Source of the DNA: Oceanobacter mangrovi
Lineage (GTDB): Bacteria; Pseudomonadota; Gammaproteobacteria; Pseudomonadales; Oceanobacteraceae
DNA length: 64,000 nt
Assembly (NCBI RefSeq): GCF_019740315.1
Contig: NZ_JAHXZR010000002.1
Coordinates: forward strand, 498,001 to 562,000
Direction of reading: 5' to 3'
Positions 1-7,392 of this stretch are shown in pieces. The position numbers were made by a program, and so were the translations under genes. Numbering within the stretch: position 1 is the first letter of the stretch; the number at the start of each line of letters is the position of its first letter. The notes under the pieces are model-generated. The model made no database searches and had not been told where the DNA came from. It worked only from the letters and a program-made list of their open reading frames with translations.

Positions 1-825
1 CGCCTGAATGTTTTCGAATTTATATTCATTAAAATCATGCAGAAGTATAGGTTCACTCAATTTCATAGAGCTCATAATCGTTATTTTATATAGACACCCG
101 GTATCAGCATAAACAATTGAGTCATCCACCAAATCGGCCCATTCCCAATTTGACCTGCTGAACGTTTCATTGTCTTCATTTCTAAGTTCATGCTCGTCCC
201 AATAGCACCCTTTGCCTTTTGGTTGAAATACTTGCTGGTGACAGATCTTAACCAGAACCCATTTCTTCGGTAATGATTTCTCGAATACTGTTTCGGAGTG
301 CCATTTCCCCTTCTCATTCATGGATTTCAAAACCCAACCATCTCGCTGAAGTCGGTTGTAATAAACGTGAAGGCACTCTCCGCCATATTGTTTTGAGGGC
401 TTATATGATTCATTTCTTTTAATCTCGGAAGAATCCATGAGTTGTTCATGGCCACGACCGTCATTAAGCCAAAACTCTTTTTCATCCAGGAAAAGGCCAC
501 CTCCATGCCAACAATCACCTTTTGCATATAAAGATACTGATTTAAGCCAAGGCGTTCTGCTAATTGCAGTCCATGATCCTTTCGCTTCAGAATCCCATTT
601 GCCGTTCATGGCAAAATATATCCAATGCTTTCCGGAGGGAGATATATCAGACCTTCTTTCGTAAATTCGGCCTTTAAGCCACTGGGACACTTCGAACGTA
701 TTTTTCTTTCTATCCCACGCGAGAATACAAGTGGACTTCGAAGGTCCTCTCCGTATTACGACAGCCCGCTTACTGTCTCGCGCAACTAGAACGTGTAGTC
801 TTGCTGGAAATTTTTCGTCTTTCAT
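1..825 (-). CDS. Conserved hypothetical protein, C-terminally cut by window edge
   Basis: An uninterrupted frame of 275 codons runs from an ATG at 825 to the left edge without a stop, so the gene is partial. The product starts MKDEKFPARLHVLVARDSKR and is rich in Trp, Lys and Asp (for example WDSEAKGSW and GDCWHGGGLF). It has no signal peptide or membrane segment, so it is probably cytoplasmic and beta-rich. Its ATG overlaps the TGA of the upstream gene (ATGA), which suggests translational coupling. I do not assign a function. Proteins of this kind are, as far as I recall, common conserved hypotheticals in mobile contexts. It may be the last visible cassette-borne gene or the first flanking gene of the array. 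Confidence 0.75.
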   Translation of the reverse strand, partial: MKDEKFPARLHVLVARDSKRAVVIRRGPSKSTCILAWDRKKNTFEVSQWLKGRIYERRSDISPSGKHWIYFAMNGKWDSEAKGSWTAISRTPWLKSVSLYAKGDCWHGGGLFLDEKEFWLNDGRGHEQLMDSSEIKRNESYKPSKQYGGECLHVYYNRLQRDGWVLKSMNEKGKWHSETVFEKSLPKKWVLVKICHQQVFQPKGKGCYWDEHELRNEDNETFSRSNWEWADLVDDSIVYADTGCLYKITIMSSMKLSEPILLHDFNEYKFENIQA

Positions 826-1250
826 ACTCGATCAGCGCAGCGCTTCGTTAGCCATTTGTCCGCATAAAAACATGAGAATCGCCGCAAAATGATTTGGAAA
901 ATCAAAGGCGGAATGCAAATGATACCTACCCAAAGATACTGATTTAGCAAGTTATTGGGTGACAGCGTACCCCCGATAACCGTTAGCGATATTGGAACTG
1001 CCACTAACATGGACGGCAACAAGGATGAGATAGAGCCTTTGATAGCAATCAATACTGACTTATTTATCCAGACGACCGGAACTAAAGTAACGAATGTAAT
1101 GAACCAACCGGCCCCAAAAGGTAGAGGGAAATGCTCTGTCCAAAATGAAGTGGGCACGGTCTTCGAGAATAGAAACTGATTGGGCAAAAAAACTATTGCT
1201 AATCCAAAAAGAATCCCACTGCCTAGCATTGCCAATTTTTCTCTCTGCAC
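822..1250 (-). CDS. Small multi-pass membrane protein (cassette gene)
   Basis: About 142 residues with four hydrophobic segments (around LGSGILFGLAIVFLP, GWFITFVTLVPVVWI, LLPSMLVAVPISLTV and YLWVGIICIPPLIFQII). It is therefore an inner-membrane protein of unknown function. I prefer the GTG at 1250 because GGAGG lies 5 nt upstream; an ATG at 1262 is the alternative and gives MEESVQRE. The same ATGGAGGAGTCT context precedes the gene ending at 2206. Its 3' end reads into GGCTAACGAAGCGCTGCGC, which resembles the first half of an attC site, and its stop overlaps the next gene's ATG. No family is recognised. Confidence 0.6.
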   Translation of the reverse strand: MQREKLAMLGSGILFGLAIVFLPNQFLFSKTVPTSFWTEHFPLPFGAGWFITFVTLVPVVWINKSVLIAIKGSISSLLPSMLVAVPISLTVIGGTLSPNNLLNQYLWVGIICIPPLIFQIILRRFSCFYADKWLTKRCADRV

Positions 1251-1269
1251 AGACTCCTCCATGTGTGGC

Positions 1270-1295
1270 TATTCCTTATGTTTGGCCTTGTTATG
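1270..1295 (-). repeat. Degenerate attC-like site (truncated)
   Basis: On the minus strand, ATAACAAGGCC follows the stop of the 1291-1620 gene, exactly where an attC left core would lie, and the stop codon TAA is inside it. The expected palindromic partner is missing, and only about 20 nt separate it from the next gene's leader. I read it as a deleted or fused attC. Confidence 0.4.
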
Positions 1296-1620
1296 TGACT
1301 TGATAGAGCTTCCACATTGCACTTTGAAAGCTAATCGTCCAATAACCGTCATCGCCGGGCAGCAAGCCAAGCTTTCCAGAAATGGTGCCATTTTCAAGTA
1401 GATCGTAATTCAGCGTTGCGACTTCAAGCTGTTCTAATGAATCTGAAGTGAAAGAGCCTTGTAGCGAATACACAAAATTCCCTTCGAGTTCGAGACAGTA
1501 CTTATCGTATTCTTCAGCATTCTCATTATATGGAGTTACAACTAGCTTCAATCCGATGGCACTGAAAGTTATTTCCTGAACAGGAAGATCGTGCCATACA
1601 AATTGTTCAAACTGTTTCAA
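1291..1620 (-). CDS. Hypothetical protein (cassette gene)
   Basis: 109 residues, soluble and acidic, starting MKQFEQFVWHDLPVQEITF. It has no signal peptide and no recognised domain; the pattern of alternating hydrophobic residues suggests a small beta-rich cytoplasmic protein. The start is a TTG at 1620 preceded by AAGGA about 9 nt upstream. The gene sits between the attC at about 1640-1710 and the degenerate site at 1270-1295, in the same orientation as its neighbours, which is the arrangement of an integron cassette. The function is unknown. Confidence 0.6.
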   Translation of the reverse strand: MKQFEQFVWHDLPVQEITFSAIGLKLVVTPYNENAEEYDKYCLELEGNFVYSLQGSFTSDSLEQLEVATLNYDLLENGTISGKLGLLPGDDGYWTISFQSAMWKLYQVT

Positions 1621-1639
1621 TGTTCGGCTTCCTTAGTCA

Positions 1640-1710
1640 TATGACGTTTCAAACAGGGGCGCGCGTTAGCGCGTCCCGGCCGAAGGCCCTTGCTGATTTG
1701 ACTTGTTAGC
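1640..1710 (-). repeat. attC-like recombination site (short form)
   Basis: The right end reads TTGTTAGC and the left end reads ATATGACGTTTCAAACAGGG on the plus strand. The interior GGGGCGCGCGTTAGCGCG and GGCCGAAGGCC segments can fold into the stem expected of attC. On the minus strand it begins GCTAACAAGTCAAATC, typical of short attC sites. The stop of the upstream gene (at 1666) lies inside it. Confidence 0.55.
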
Positions 1711-2088
1711 AGTGACGCTGAATGAAAGCCCAAGCAAAACTACTCCGCCCACCAACTGCGGTAGCCAGTAGTGTAAAAATGGCTCCTTATCTGGTGAGAA
1801 AATACTTAAAACTACAAGCTCTGAAACGACACCAATTATTAAACCTAGACGCTTTAACCATAAATAAGACTCTACTAACGGCTTACCAGCTACATCAAAA
1901 GTTACTAGCAGCGCCGAAGCAAGACCAGCCCCACCTCCAAGTAGAAGCGATAAATATAGAAGGGTTGAAAAATGTCCTTTAGACAAATCAATTACAGTTG
2001 CCGGAACAATCAATATCATGCCGGCCATGAACAAGAGCATTGCTGGCGCAAAGGCCAAAAAGCTAAACGGATAAATTAGTACTCTCAT
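1666..2088 (-). CDS. Small multi-pass membrane protein (cassette gene)
   Basis: About 140 residues from an ATG at 2088 (MRVLIYPFSFLAFAPAMLLF), with four hydrophobic segments including LFMAGMILIVPATVI, LLYLSLLLGGGAGLASALL and VVLLGLSFSV. It is an integral membrane protein of unknown role. The frame stays open back to 2130, but that extension is read-through of the attC core (…LSGALAVLV), so the internal ATG is preferred. The C-terminal residues SNQQGPSAGTR are encoded by the next attC, a common cassette property. No family is recognised. Confidence 0.6.
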   Translation of the reverse strand: MRVLIYPFSFLAFAPAMLLFMAGMILIVPATVIDLSKGHFSTLLYLSLLLGGGAGLASALLVTFDVAGKPLVESYLWLKRLGLIIGVVSELVVLSIFSPDKEPFLHYWLPQLVGGVVLLGLSFSVTANKSNQQGPSAGTR

Positions 2089-2107
2089 CTTCTCTCGCAC
2101 TAGAACT

Positions 2108-2223
2108 GCTAACGCCCCGCTTAGGGGCAAAAATACGCAGGCTAGAATTAGGAGCGAAGCGACTGGGAGCCTGCGTGTTTTTGTCCCAGTGCGCGCAGCG
2201 CACGACTACAGCGGTTTGTTAGC
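2108..2223 (-). repeat. attC-like recombination site (116 bp, VCR-like)
   Basis: This is the clearest attC of the window. The outer arms GCTAACGCCCCGC (2108-2120) and GCGGTTTGTTAGC (2211-2223) pair. The inner arms GGCAAAAATACGCAGGCT and AGCCTGCGTGTTTTTGTC pair with two mismatches. On the minus strand it ends GCCCCTAAGCGGGGCGTTAGC-like, as VCR-type sites do. It lies exactly between two cassette genes, and the upstream gene's stop (2206) falls inside it. Confidence 0.75.
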
Positions 2224-2613
2224 TGCCAATCTGCTTGTCCTTTGTTTGGCATATGAAAGTAACGATATACCAATGAAGTAGTAGATACCTGCTTGAACCA
2301 CAGCTAGCCAGCCATGCTGACTATAGTAGCCAGTAAAAATACCAACAATTGGAAGTAGCATATACATAACAGCTGCAACTCTGAAGCCAAAAGGACTGAT
2401 TAGTCCATTCCTAGCATTAAGGTTGAAAATGAGTTGAAAACACTTAATAAACAGCCATGCATTTAAGATTGCACAAACAGTTGTGATTAGTATGCCGAAT
2501 AGAAATTTCTCTTCATCCACAGCCATAGGCATTGCGATTACGCCGAGTAAGCACAACAAGTTTATAAAAAAGAGAACTATTCCTGAAGGTATTCTAACCC
2601 ATGGACTTAGCAT
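2206..2613 (-). CDS. Small four-TM membrane protein (first cassette gene)
   Basis: About 135 residues with four predicted transmembrane segments (around IVLFFINLLCLLGVIAMPM, FLFGILITTVCAILNAWLF, AAVMYMLLPIVGIFTGYY and IYYFIGISLLSYA). The ATG at 2613 is preceded by GGAGG at 5-nt spacing; the ATG at 2625 is the alternative start (MEESMLSP). The C-terminus (SRLAANKPL) is encoded in the attC. The sequence just upstream (GTTAGCTGCC, near 2640) marks the cassette's recombination point. The function is unknown, as is usual for such cassette membrane proteins. Confidence 0.65.
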   Translation of the reverse strand: MLSPWVRIPSGIVLFFINLLCLLGVIAMPMAVDEEKFLFGILITTVCAILNAWLFIKCFQLIFNLNARNGLISPFGFRVAAVMYMLLPIVGIFTGYYSQHGWLAVVQAGIYYFIGISLLSYAKQRTSRLAANKPL

Positions 2614-2639
2614 AGACTCCTCCATAAGTGTCCTTGGCA

Positions 2640-2859
2640 GCTAACAGTTTATTAGTGCGCATGCGCACTTTCTGGGTGAGGATCCTTCGAGAATGCGGTG
2701 CTAACTAATTGAGGCATAAACCCAAAAATCCTTTTTCTAAAATTCCTTGTCCGGCAAATCGAGCATGCGCATTAACTCGTTTTGGCGTGCGCATTAACTT
2801 GTAAACCTTCTACAGAAGGCCTTTGGTATCAGGAAGTTACGTTAGCAGTGCCGGAGTAA
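2640..2859. other. Intergenic stretch with core-site-like heptamers and short repeats
   Basis: No gene is seen here. It contains GCTAAC at 2640 and 2700, GTTAGC at 2841, a perfect 14-bp palindrome GTGCGCATGCGCAC (2655-2668), and two near-identical 17-mers 22 bp apart (GCATGCGCATTAACTCG at 2763, GCGTGCGCATTAACTTG at 2785). It occupies the position where attI would be expected for the minus-strand cassette array, but no integrase gene follows. It could be a decayed attI or an extra attC. Confidence 0.4.
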
Positions 2860-2985
2860 GTGAGCAAGCATTCGGATAAACCACGCACGCTGGCTCTGTT
2901 GTTGATCGATATGCAGGTTATATATACAGATTTTCCCACTAAAAGAGGTATTGCTGACAGGTGCCTGGAGTACCCGTGGTGTTGA
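2860..2985 (+). pseudogene. Possible isochorismatase-family N-terminal remnant
   Basis: A 41-codon frame with a GTG start behind GGAG encodes a segment containing LALLLIDMQVIYTDFPTKRG. The LLIDMQ strand with its Asp is the hallmark N-terminus of cysteine/isochorismatase-like hydrolases, which are normally 180-220 residues. The frame then ends in TGA and no continuation is obvious in the other frames. I infer a truncated relic lying between the cassette array and the rimO region; a coincidental match is possible. Confidence 0.4.
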
Positions 2986-3027
2986 TTGCTATGAGGGGGA
3001 TGGCGTTGTCGTGATTGTATGTCTGAA

Positions 3028-3369
3028 TCAATGCAACCGCTCGGCCCATTTTCCACTATGACTGGCCTTGCAGGCTTCTTCGGTATCAAAACGAACATGT
3101 TTTGGGATGTCTTTCAATTGGATGTCGATGGCGTCCAGGTGGTGTTTTATAAGGGCGTAGATCTGGTCTTTGTCGGCCAGTGCCAGATCGAGGTTGGTGT
3201 TATAGACGCAGAGCACGACGAGTGAGGCGGGGAACTGGTGATAGTTGACGGTATGTGTCAGCCATTTAAAGCCTTCGGATTCGATCTGGGCAATGTCGCA
3301 GACGTTGGTGAGGGCTTTGATGATGGCGTTGTCGGTATTCTGGTAGGTTTTCTTGTCGGCTTTTTTCAT
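3028..3369 (-). CDS. Conserved hypothetical protein downstream of rimO
   Basis: 113 residues from MKKADKKTYQNTDNAIIKAL, containing GFKWLTHTVNYHQFPASL and VVLCVYNTN. It is soluble, with no signal peptide. Similar proteins in gammaproteobacteria are sometimes labelled 'Fis family regulator', but I see no Fis helix-turn-helix and would not use that name. An ATG at 3393 is in frame but lies in the T-run of the rimO terminator, so the ATG at 3369 is preferred. Same strand as rimO. Confidence 0.65.
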   Translation of the reverse strand: MKKADKKTYQNTDNAIIKALTNVCDIAQIESEGFKWLTHTVNYHQFPASLVVLCVYNTNLDLALADKDQIYALIKHHLDAIDIQLKDIPKHVRFDTEEACKASHSGKWAERLH

Positions 3370-3390
3370 ATCAGTAAATGGGTGGCTTTC

Positions 3391-3435
3391 CATAAAAAAT
3401 CAGCGGGCTGTTTATGGCCCGCTGATTTTGTTTTT
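3391..3435 (-). terminator. Rho-independent terminator after rimO
   Basis: An 11-bp perfect stem, AATCAGCGGGC/GCCCGCTGATT, with an 8-nt loop. It is flanked by A-runs and T-runs on both sides, so it can work in either direction. On the minus strand it ends rimO transcription. Confidence 0.8.
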
Positions 3436-3452
3436 CGCTTGAATAGAGCTAC

Positions 3453-4859
3453 TTATTCTTCGTCGCTGTCGTCTTCAAACCCGGTTGCGTGCATCACCGG
3501 GGAACCCCACAGGTCATATTCGTCGGCGTGTTCGATTTCCACGTCGATAATATCGCCAGGTTCGCACTCGAAGAATTCGTTCAGGTACACCATGCCGTCG
3601 ATGTTCGGAGCGTCGCCCATGGTGCGGCCAATAGCGCCTTCTTCATCGACTTCGTCAATGATTACCGGCATGACCTTACCAACCTTGCGTTGCAGCTTGC
3701 GGGTACTGATTACCTGTTGGGCCTGCATAAAGCGGTCGTAACGCTGTTGCTGGATGTCTTCTGGTACATGGTCTGGCAGTTCGTTGGCCTTGGCGCCGTC
3801 GACCGGGCTGTATTTGAAGCAGCCAACACGGTCGAGTTCAGCTTCTTCCAGCCAGTCGAGCAGGATCTGGAAGTCTTCTTCGGTTTCGCCCGGGAAGCCA
3901 ACCACGAAGGTGGAGCGGATCACCAGCTCTGGTACCACTTCACGCCATTTCTTGATGCGTTCGAGGGTGTTTTCGGCGTGGGCAGGGCGTTTCATCAGTT
4001 TCAGAATACGCGGGCTGGCGTGCTGGAACGGAATATCCAGATACGGCAGTACCTTGCCTTCCGCCATTAATGGCAGCACATCGTCGACGCTCGGGTAGGG
4101 GTAGACATAGTGCAGACGCACCCAGGCACCCATATTGCCAAGTTCGTTACAGAGGTCGAAGAGTTTGGTTTTAACCGGCTTGCCGTCCCAGAAACCGGTG
4201 CGGTATTTCAGATCGACACCATAGGCAGAGGTATCCTGCGAGATCACCAGCAGTTCGCGGGTGCCGGCGTCGACCAGGCGTTTGGCTTCGTCCAGTACAT
4301 CACCGATTGGGCGGGATACGTGTTTGCCGCGCATGTCCGGAATGATGCAGAAGGTGCAGCTGTGGTTACAGCCTTCTGAAATCTTCAGGTAAGAGTAGTG
4401 ACGCGGTGTCAGCTTTACGCCCTGTGGTGGCACCAGATCGGTAAAGGGATCATGTTCTTTTTTCACTGGCGGCACCCATTCGTGCACGGCAGTCATGACT
4501 TCTTCGTAAGCCTGCGGGCCGGTGATCGCCAGAATGTTCGGATTTTGTTCACGAATGGTTTCAGCATCTTTGCCTTTGCCCATACAGCCAGTGACGATTA
4601 CCTTACCGTTTTCTGCCATGGCTTCGCGAATGGCTTCCAGTGATTCCTGTTTGGCGTCGTCAATAAAGCCACAGGTGTTAACCACTACGATGTCGGCATC
4701 GTCGTAGCTGTTAACCACTTCGTAGTTGTCCATCCGCAGCTGGGTCAGGATGCGTTCTGAGTCGACCAGCGCTTTGGGACACCCGAGGGATACAAACCCA
4801 ACCTTGCCGCTGTTGGTTCTGGTGTCCGGGGTGGTCTTGATGTCTGTTTGATCGGTCAT
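3453..4859 (-). CDS. rimO: Ribosomal protein S12 methylthiotransferase RimO
   Basis: 468 residues, the usual RimO size plus a short N-terminal tail. The N-terminal MTTase domain carries the three Cys that bind one cluster (C27 in [13 protein letters not shown]63 in NTCGF, C92 in TGCMGKG). The radical-SAM motif CNHSCTFC follows at about 164-171, and a C-terminal TRAM domain (about 395-460) binds the substrate. The enzyme uses S-adenosylmethionine and two 4Fe-4S clusters to add a methylthio group to an Asp of ribosomal protein S12. The '[10 protein letters not shown]' signature separates it from the tRNA enzyme MiaB. It is followed by a strong terminator. Confidence 0.95.
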   Translation of the reverse strand: MTDQTDIKTTPDTRTNSGKVGFVSLGCPKALVDSERILTQLRMDNYEVVNSYDDADIVVVNTCGFIDDAKQESLEAIREAMAENGKVIVTGCMGKGKDAETIREQNPNILAITGPQAYEEVMTAVHEWVPPVKKEHDPFTDLVPPQGVKLTPRHYSYLKISEGCNHSCTFCIIPDMRGKHVSRPIGDVLDEAKRLVDAGTRELLVISQDTSAYGVDLKYRTGFWDGKPVKTKLFDLCNELGNMGAWVRLHYVYPYPSVDDVLPLMAEGKVLPYLDIPFQHASPRILKLMKRPAHAENTLERIKKWREVVPELVIRSTFVVGFPGETEEDFQILLDWLEEAELDRVGCFKYSPVDGAKANELPDHVPEDIQQQRYDRFMQAQQVISTRKLQRKVGKVMPVIIDEVDEEGAIGRTMGDAPNIDGMVYLNEFFECEPGDIIDVEIEHADEYDLWGSPVMHATGFEDDSDEE

Positions 4860-5019
4860 AGTGCTCTCATTCGGCCGCAGGGCTGCAGGATGTCATTCTG
4901 GGGAGACTGGAAATGTGACCAGTCGACAAAAGGCGCAAGATTTTACATGAGCTGACTTTGTACGTCATCGGCTGGTATTTATTATTGGTTGTGCACGGTA
5001 CTTATAGAAGGATAGTTCG

Positions 5020-5541
5020 GTGAAAACTGCTGTTTTGAAATGCGTTGTCCTGACTTGTCTGGGCGTTTCCAGTCTGTCTGCCTGGGCAGGTAACTACTAT
5101 GTTTGCCTGGATGCCCACGGTGGCAAGCTGTTTACTCAGGATACCTGCCCGCCTGGTTACACATTACAGCAGCAACGTAGTTATGACACCCAAACGCAGG
5201 GGGTCAGGCTGAATGCCAATGACCCGTCGGCCAGTGATCGTAATATCAGCGATGCCAATGAACATTTGCAGGAGCTGGAGCGTAACAATCGCAAACTGAA
5301 ATTACAGCGAGAGTTGCGTGAAAATACCTACAAACTCGATACGCTCAAAAAGGATCTGGCCAATCGTCTCGATAGTTTGCAGCAGACGCATGATGGTATC
5401 GCAGGTAATAACGCTGAAAATCGTCGAGCTGCGGTCAGTGAACAGATAACCTCCCTCCAACAGGAATATCAGAGCAAGATCAGCCAGCTGAGTGCGCAAA
5501 TTACAACGCAGCAAAAAGAGTTGGATTCCCTGGCAGAATAG
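5020..5541 (+). CDS. Secreted DUF4124-like coiled-coil protein
   Basis: 173 residues. A signal peptide (about 1-23, ending SLSAWAG) precedes a short DUF4124-like segment with two Cys (YYVCLDAHGGKLFTQDTCPPG), then a long charged helical region (about 80-173) rich in Gln, Leu and Glu that should form coiled coils. It is probably periplasmic. The GTG start at 5020 is supported by a purine-rich GAAGGA upstream. It runs in the same direction as the glycosyltransferase that begins 14 nt after its stop, so the two may be cotranscribed. The function is unknown. Confidence 0.7.
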   Translation: MKTAVLKCVVLTCLGVSSLSAWAGNYYVCLDAHGGKLFTQDTCPPGYTLQQQRSYDTQTQGVRLNANDPSASDRNISDANEHLQELERNNRKLKLQRELRENTYKLDTLKKDLANRLDSLQQTHDGIAGNNAENRRAAVSEQITSLQQEYQSKISQLSAQITTQQKELDSLAE

Positions 5542-5555
5542 AAATAATCAGAGCT

Positions 5556-6722
5556 GTGTTGGTTGATTCCCATGAGCGCCCAGTGACTGTTCGTTGTCCC
5601 CGAATTCTATTGTTGTCGGCCTATCGGTCGGATTCCCATGCCAGTTGGGCAGATTGGCTGCAGCGCAACCTGGCCGCAGACTGGCGGGTTCTGGAATTGC
5701 CAGGGCGTTATTTTCGCTGGCGGATTCGTGGCAATCCCTTGTCGTGGCGGGTGGAATTAAAGGCGCTGTTGCAAGAGTGGCAGCCGGACCGGCTGCTGGC
5801 CACCAGCATGGTGGATCTGGCGACTCTGAAAGGCCTGCTGCCTGAACTGGCGAACATTCCCTGCAGCTATTATTTTCACGAAAACCAGTTTGCCTATCCG
5901 CTAGGTGAAGGCCAGCACAGCTCGATAGATCCGCAAATGGTGCAGCTGTACGGCGCACTGGCGGCGGATGAGCTGTTGTTTAACTCCCGTTTTAATCAGC
6001 AGTCCTTTCTGGCTGGGCTGGCGGCGTTACTAAAGAAGTTGCCGGATTTTGTGCCGCCTGAAGTGACAAATGAGTTGGCGGCCAAATCCAGCTGGCTGCC
6101 TGTGGTTGTTGAGTCTAATGATTTTATACCGTTATCTTTCAAGAACGCCTATGCTGAAGCTCCGCTGATTCTCTGGAGTCATCGCTGGGAGTACGACAAG
6201 TGTCCAGAGAGATTTCTCGAATTGCTGCAGCAACTGCAGGCTGTCGGGCAACCATTTCAGCTGGCGCTGTTAGGGCCGCGTGCCGCTAAAACGCCAGCCG
6301 TGTTGCAGCAAATACGCGAGCAGTTTGCCGATCAGATTGTGGTCGATGGCAAGGTCAGTCGGGCCGACTATTGGCTTTGGCTGGAGCGGGCGGATATTGC
6401 GGTGAGCACTGCCTGTCACGAATTTCAGGGGCTGTCGATGCTGGAAGCTGCGGCAATGGGCTGCTTACCCCTGGTGCCGGATGATCTCTGCTATCAGGAA
6501 CAGTATCCGTTGCTGTGTCGTTACCCGGCCGGTGATAGCCGAGCGGCAGCGGAATCTTTGCAGAAGTTGCTGCAAGTCCGGCAGCAGGGCGGTGCCGAGT
6601 GGGAAATGCTGCAGCACTGGCAACAGCATGAGTTGCCAGTCTGGTTGTCTTCAACGAATGCCTCCGCAAGCGTCGAAAGCGCTGAGCAGCGTTGGCAGCA
6701 CTGGCTGGCCTTCAAGTGTTAG
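5556..6722 (+). CDS. tRNA-queuosine alpha-mannosyltransferase-like glycosyltransferase (DUF3524)
   Basis: 388 residues, GT-B fold. The N-terminal half contains ILLLSAYRSDSHASWADWL and CSYYFHENQFAYPLG, signatures of the DUF3524/QTMAN family. The C-terminal half has a Rossmann nucleotide-sugar-binding region (LILWSHRWEYDKCPERF; STACHEFQGLSMLEAAAMGC). The family's animal members attach mannose to queuosine in tRNA-Asp; for bacterial members this is inferred by homology. The GTG start at 5556 gives full length. It is convergent with the DUF2057 gene, overlapping it by 4 bp. Confidence 0.8.
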   Translation: MLVDSHERPVTVRCPRILLLSAYRSDSHASWADWLQRNLAADWRVLELPGRYFRWRIRGNPLSWRVELKALLQEWQPDRLLATSMVDLATLKGLLPELANIPCSYYFHENQFAYPLGEGQHSSIDPQMVQLYGALAADELLFNSRFNQQSFLAGLAALLKKLPDFVPPEVTNELAAKSSWLPVVVESNDFIPLSFKNAYAEAPLILWSHRWEYDKCPERFLELLQQLQAVGQPFQLALLGPRAAKTPAVLQQIREQFADQIVVDGKVSRADYWLWLERADIAVSTACHEFQGLSMLEAAAMGCLPLVPDDLCYQEQYPLLCRYPAGDSRAAAESLQKLLQVRQQGGAEWEMLQHWQQHELPVWLSSTNASASVESAEQRWQHWLAFKC

Positions 6723-7300
6723 TGCTGTTGTAGCCACTCCCGAAAGGCTTGTTGCTCGGTGGCTGAACTGGCGTTCCACAAGTCCTGCAGCTGTTCCAAT
6801 CGGGTGACTTCGGTTTTTTCCTCGCCACTCACCAGATAACTGACCTGATCGGTTTGTTCGATCACGGCCTGGCCATCAATGCGGCCACTCTGGGTTTGCA
6901 GCCAGATTTCCGGGCTGGTTTGCATGGCAAGTGCCCGGTCGCGGTTGGCGATAGCCGGGTGCTGCAGTCGATAACTGCCGTCTGAGCGGAATTCGTAATC
7001 AACTGCGACCGGTGCTGACTGGATGTAATAACCGGATTCGTCGGTGCTGTTCCAATTGGCTTCATAACGAACCACGATACGTTGGCTGCCGGGGTTGACC
7101 TTGAGCTGGTAGTTGCCGGTGTAGAGGTTGGGCGAGTTCAAATTATGGCCGTTGACGGACAGCACGTTCAGAGTCGATGGCACTTCGATGTTAATAGTAC
7201 CGTTACCTATGCTGACGCCAGACTCCGGCTTCAGACTGCTGCCAGCACAGGCGGCCAGCCAGCAAGGTAGCAGCAGTGTCAGTAATTTAGGCAGTTTCAT
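6719..7300 (-). CDS. DUF2057 family lipoprotein
   Basis: 193 residues. A lipoprotein signal (KLLTLLLPCWLAACAG; lipobox LAAC, Cys at about 18) is followed by a beta-rich domain starting INIEVPSTLNVLSVNGHNL. The 'surface-exposed name, then NYQLKVNPGSQRIVVRY' layout matches the DUF2057 (YccT-like) family. The C-terminal 40 residues are helical (LEQLQDLWNAS…). It is probably anchored in the outer membrane facing the periplasm, and the role is unknown. It is downstream of the porin gene on the same strand, separated by a palindrome that may weaken read-through. Confidence 0.7.
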   Translation of the reverse strand: MKLPKLLTLLLPCWLAACAGSSLKPESGVSIGNGTINIEVPSTLNVLSVNGHNLNSPNLYTGNYQLKVNPGSQRIVVRYEANWNSTDESGYYIQSAPVAVDYEFRSDGSYRLQHPAIANRDRALAMQTSPEIWLQTQSGRIDGQAVIEQTDQVSYLVSGEEKTEVTRLEQLQDLWNASSATEQQAFREWLQQH

Positions 7301-7349
7301 ATCTGTTCCTTTGGCTGGGTGTTACGGATTGGGCAAGGTTTGGAGCAGG

Positions 7350-7367
7350 GTCCCGGCATGCCGGGAC
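7350..7367. repeat. 18-bp perfect palindrome, intergenic
   Basis: GTCCCGGCATGCCGGGAC between the porin and DUF2057 genes. A sister element, GTCCCGACATGTCGGGAC, lies at 41291-41308; both are preceded by AGG. There is no T-run, so it is not a classical terminator. It may be a REP-like dispersed element or an mRNA-stabilising hairpin. Confidence 0.6.
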
Positions 7368-7392
7368 TCTGGTTTACAGAATCAGGCTCGCC

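Noticed and set aside
2829-3098. 89-codon minus-strand frame
   Set aside because: Pro/His/Ser-rich with no family features, and it overlaps the conserved gene ending at 3028 in another frame.
2640-3900. Integron integrase gene at the attI end of the cassette array
   Set aside because: No plus- or minus-strand frame here has tyrosine recombinase features; the space is occupied by an isochorismatase relic, a small conserved gene and rimO.
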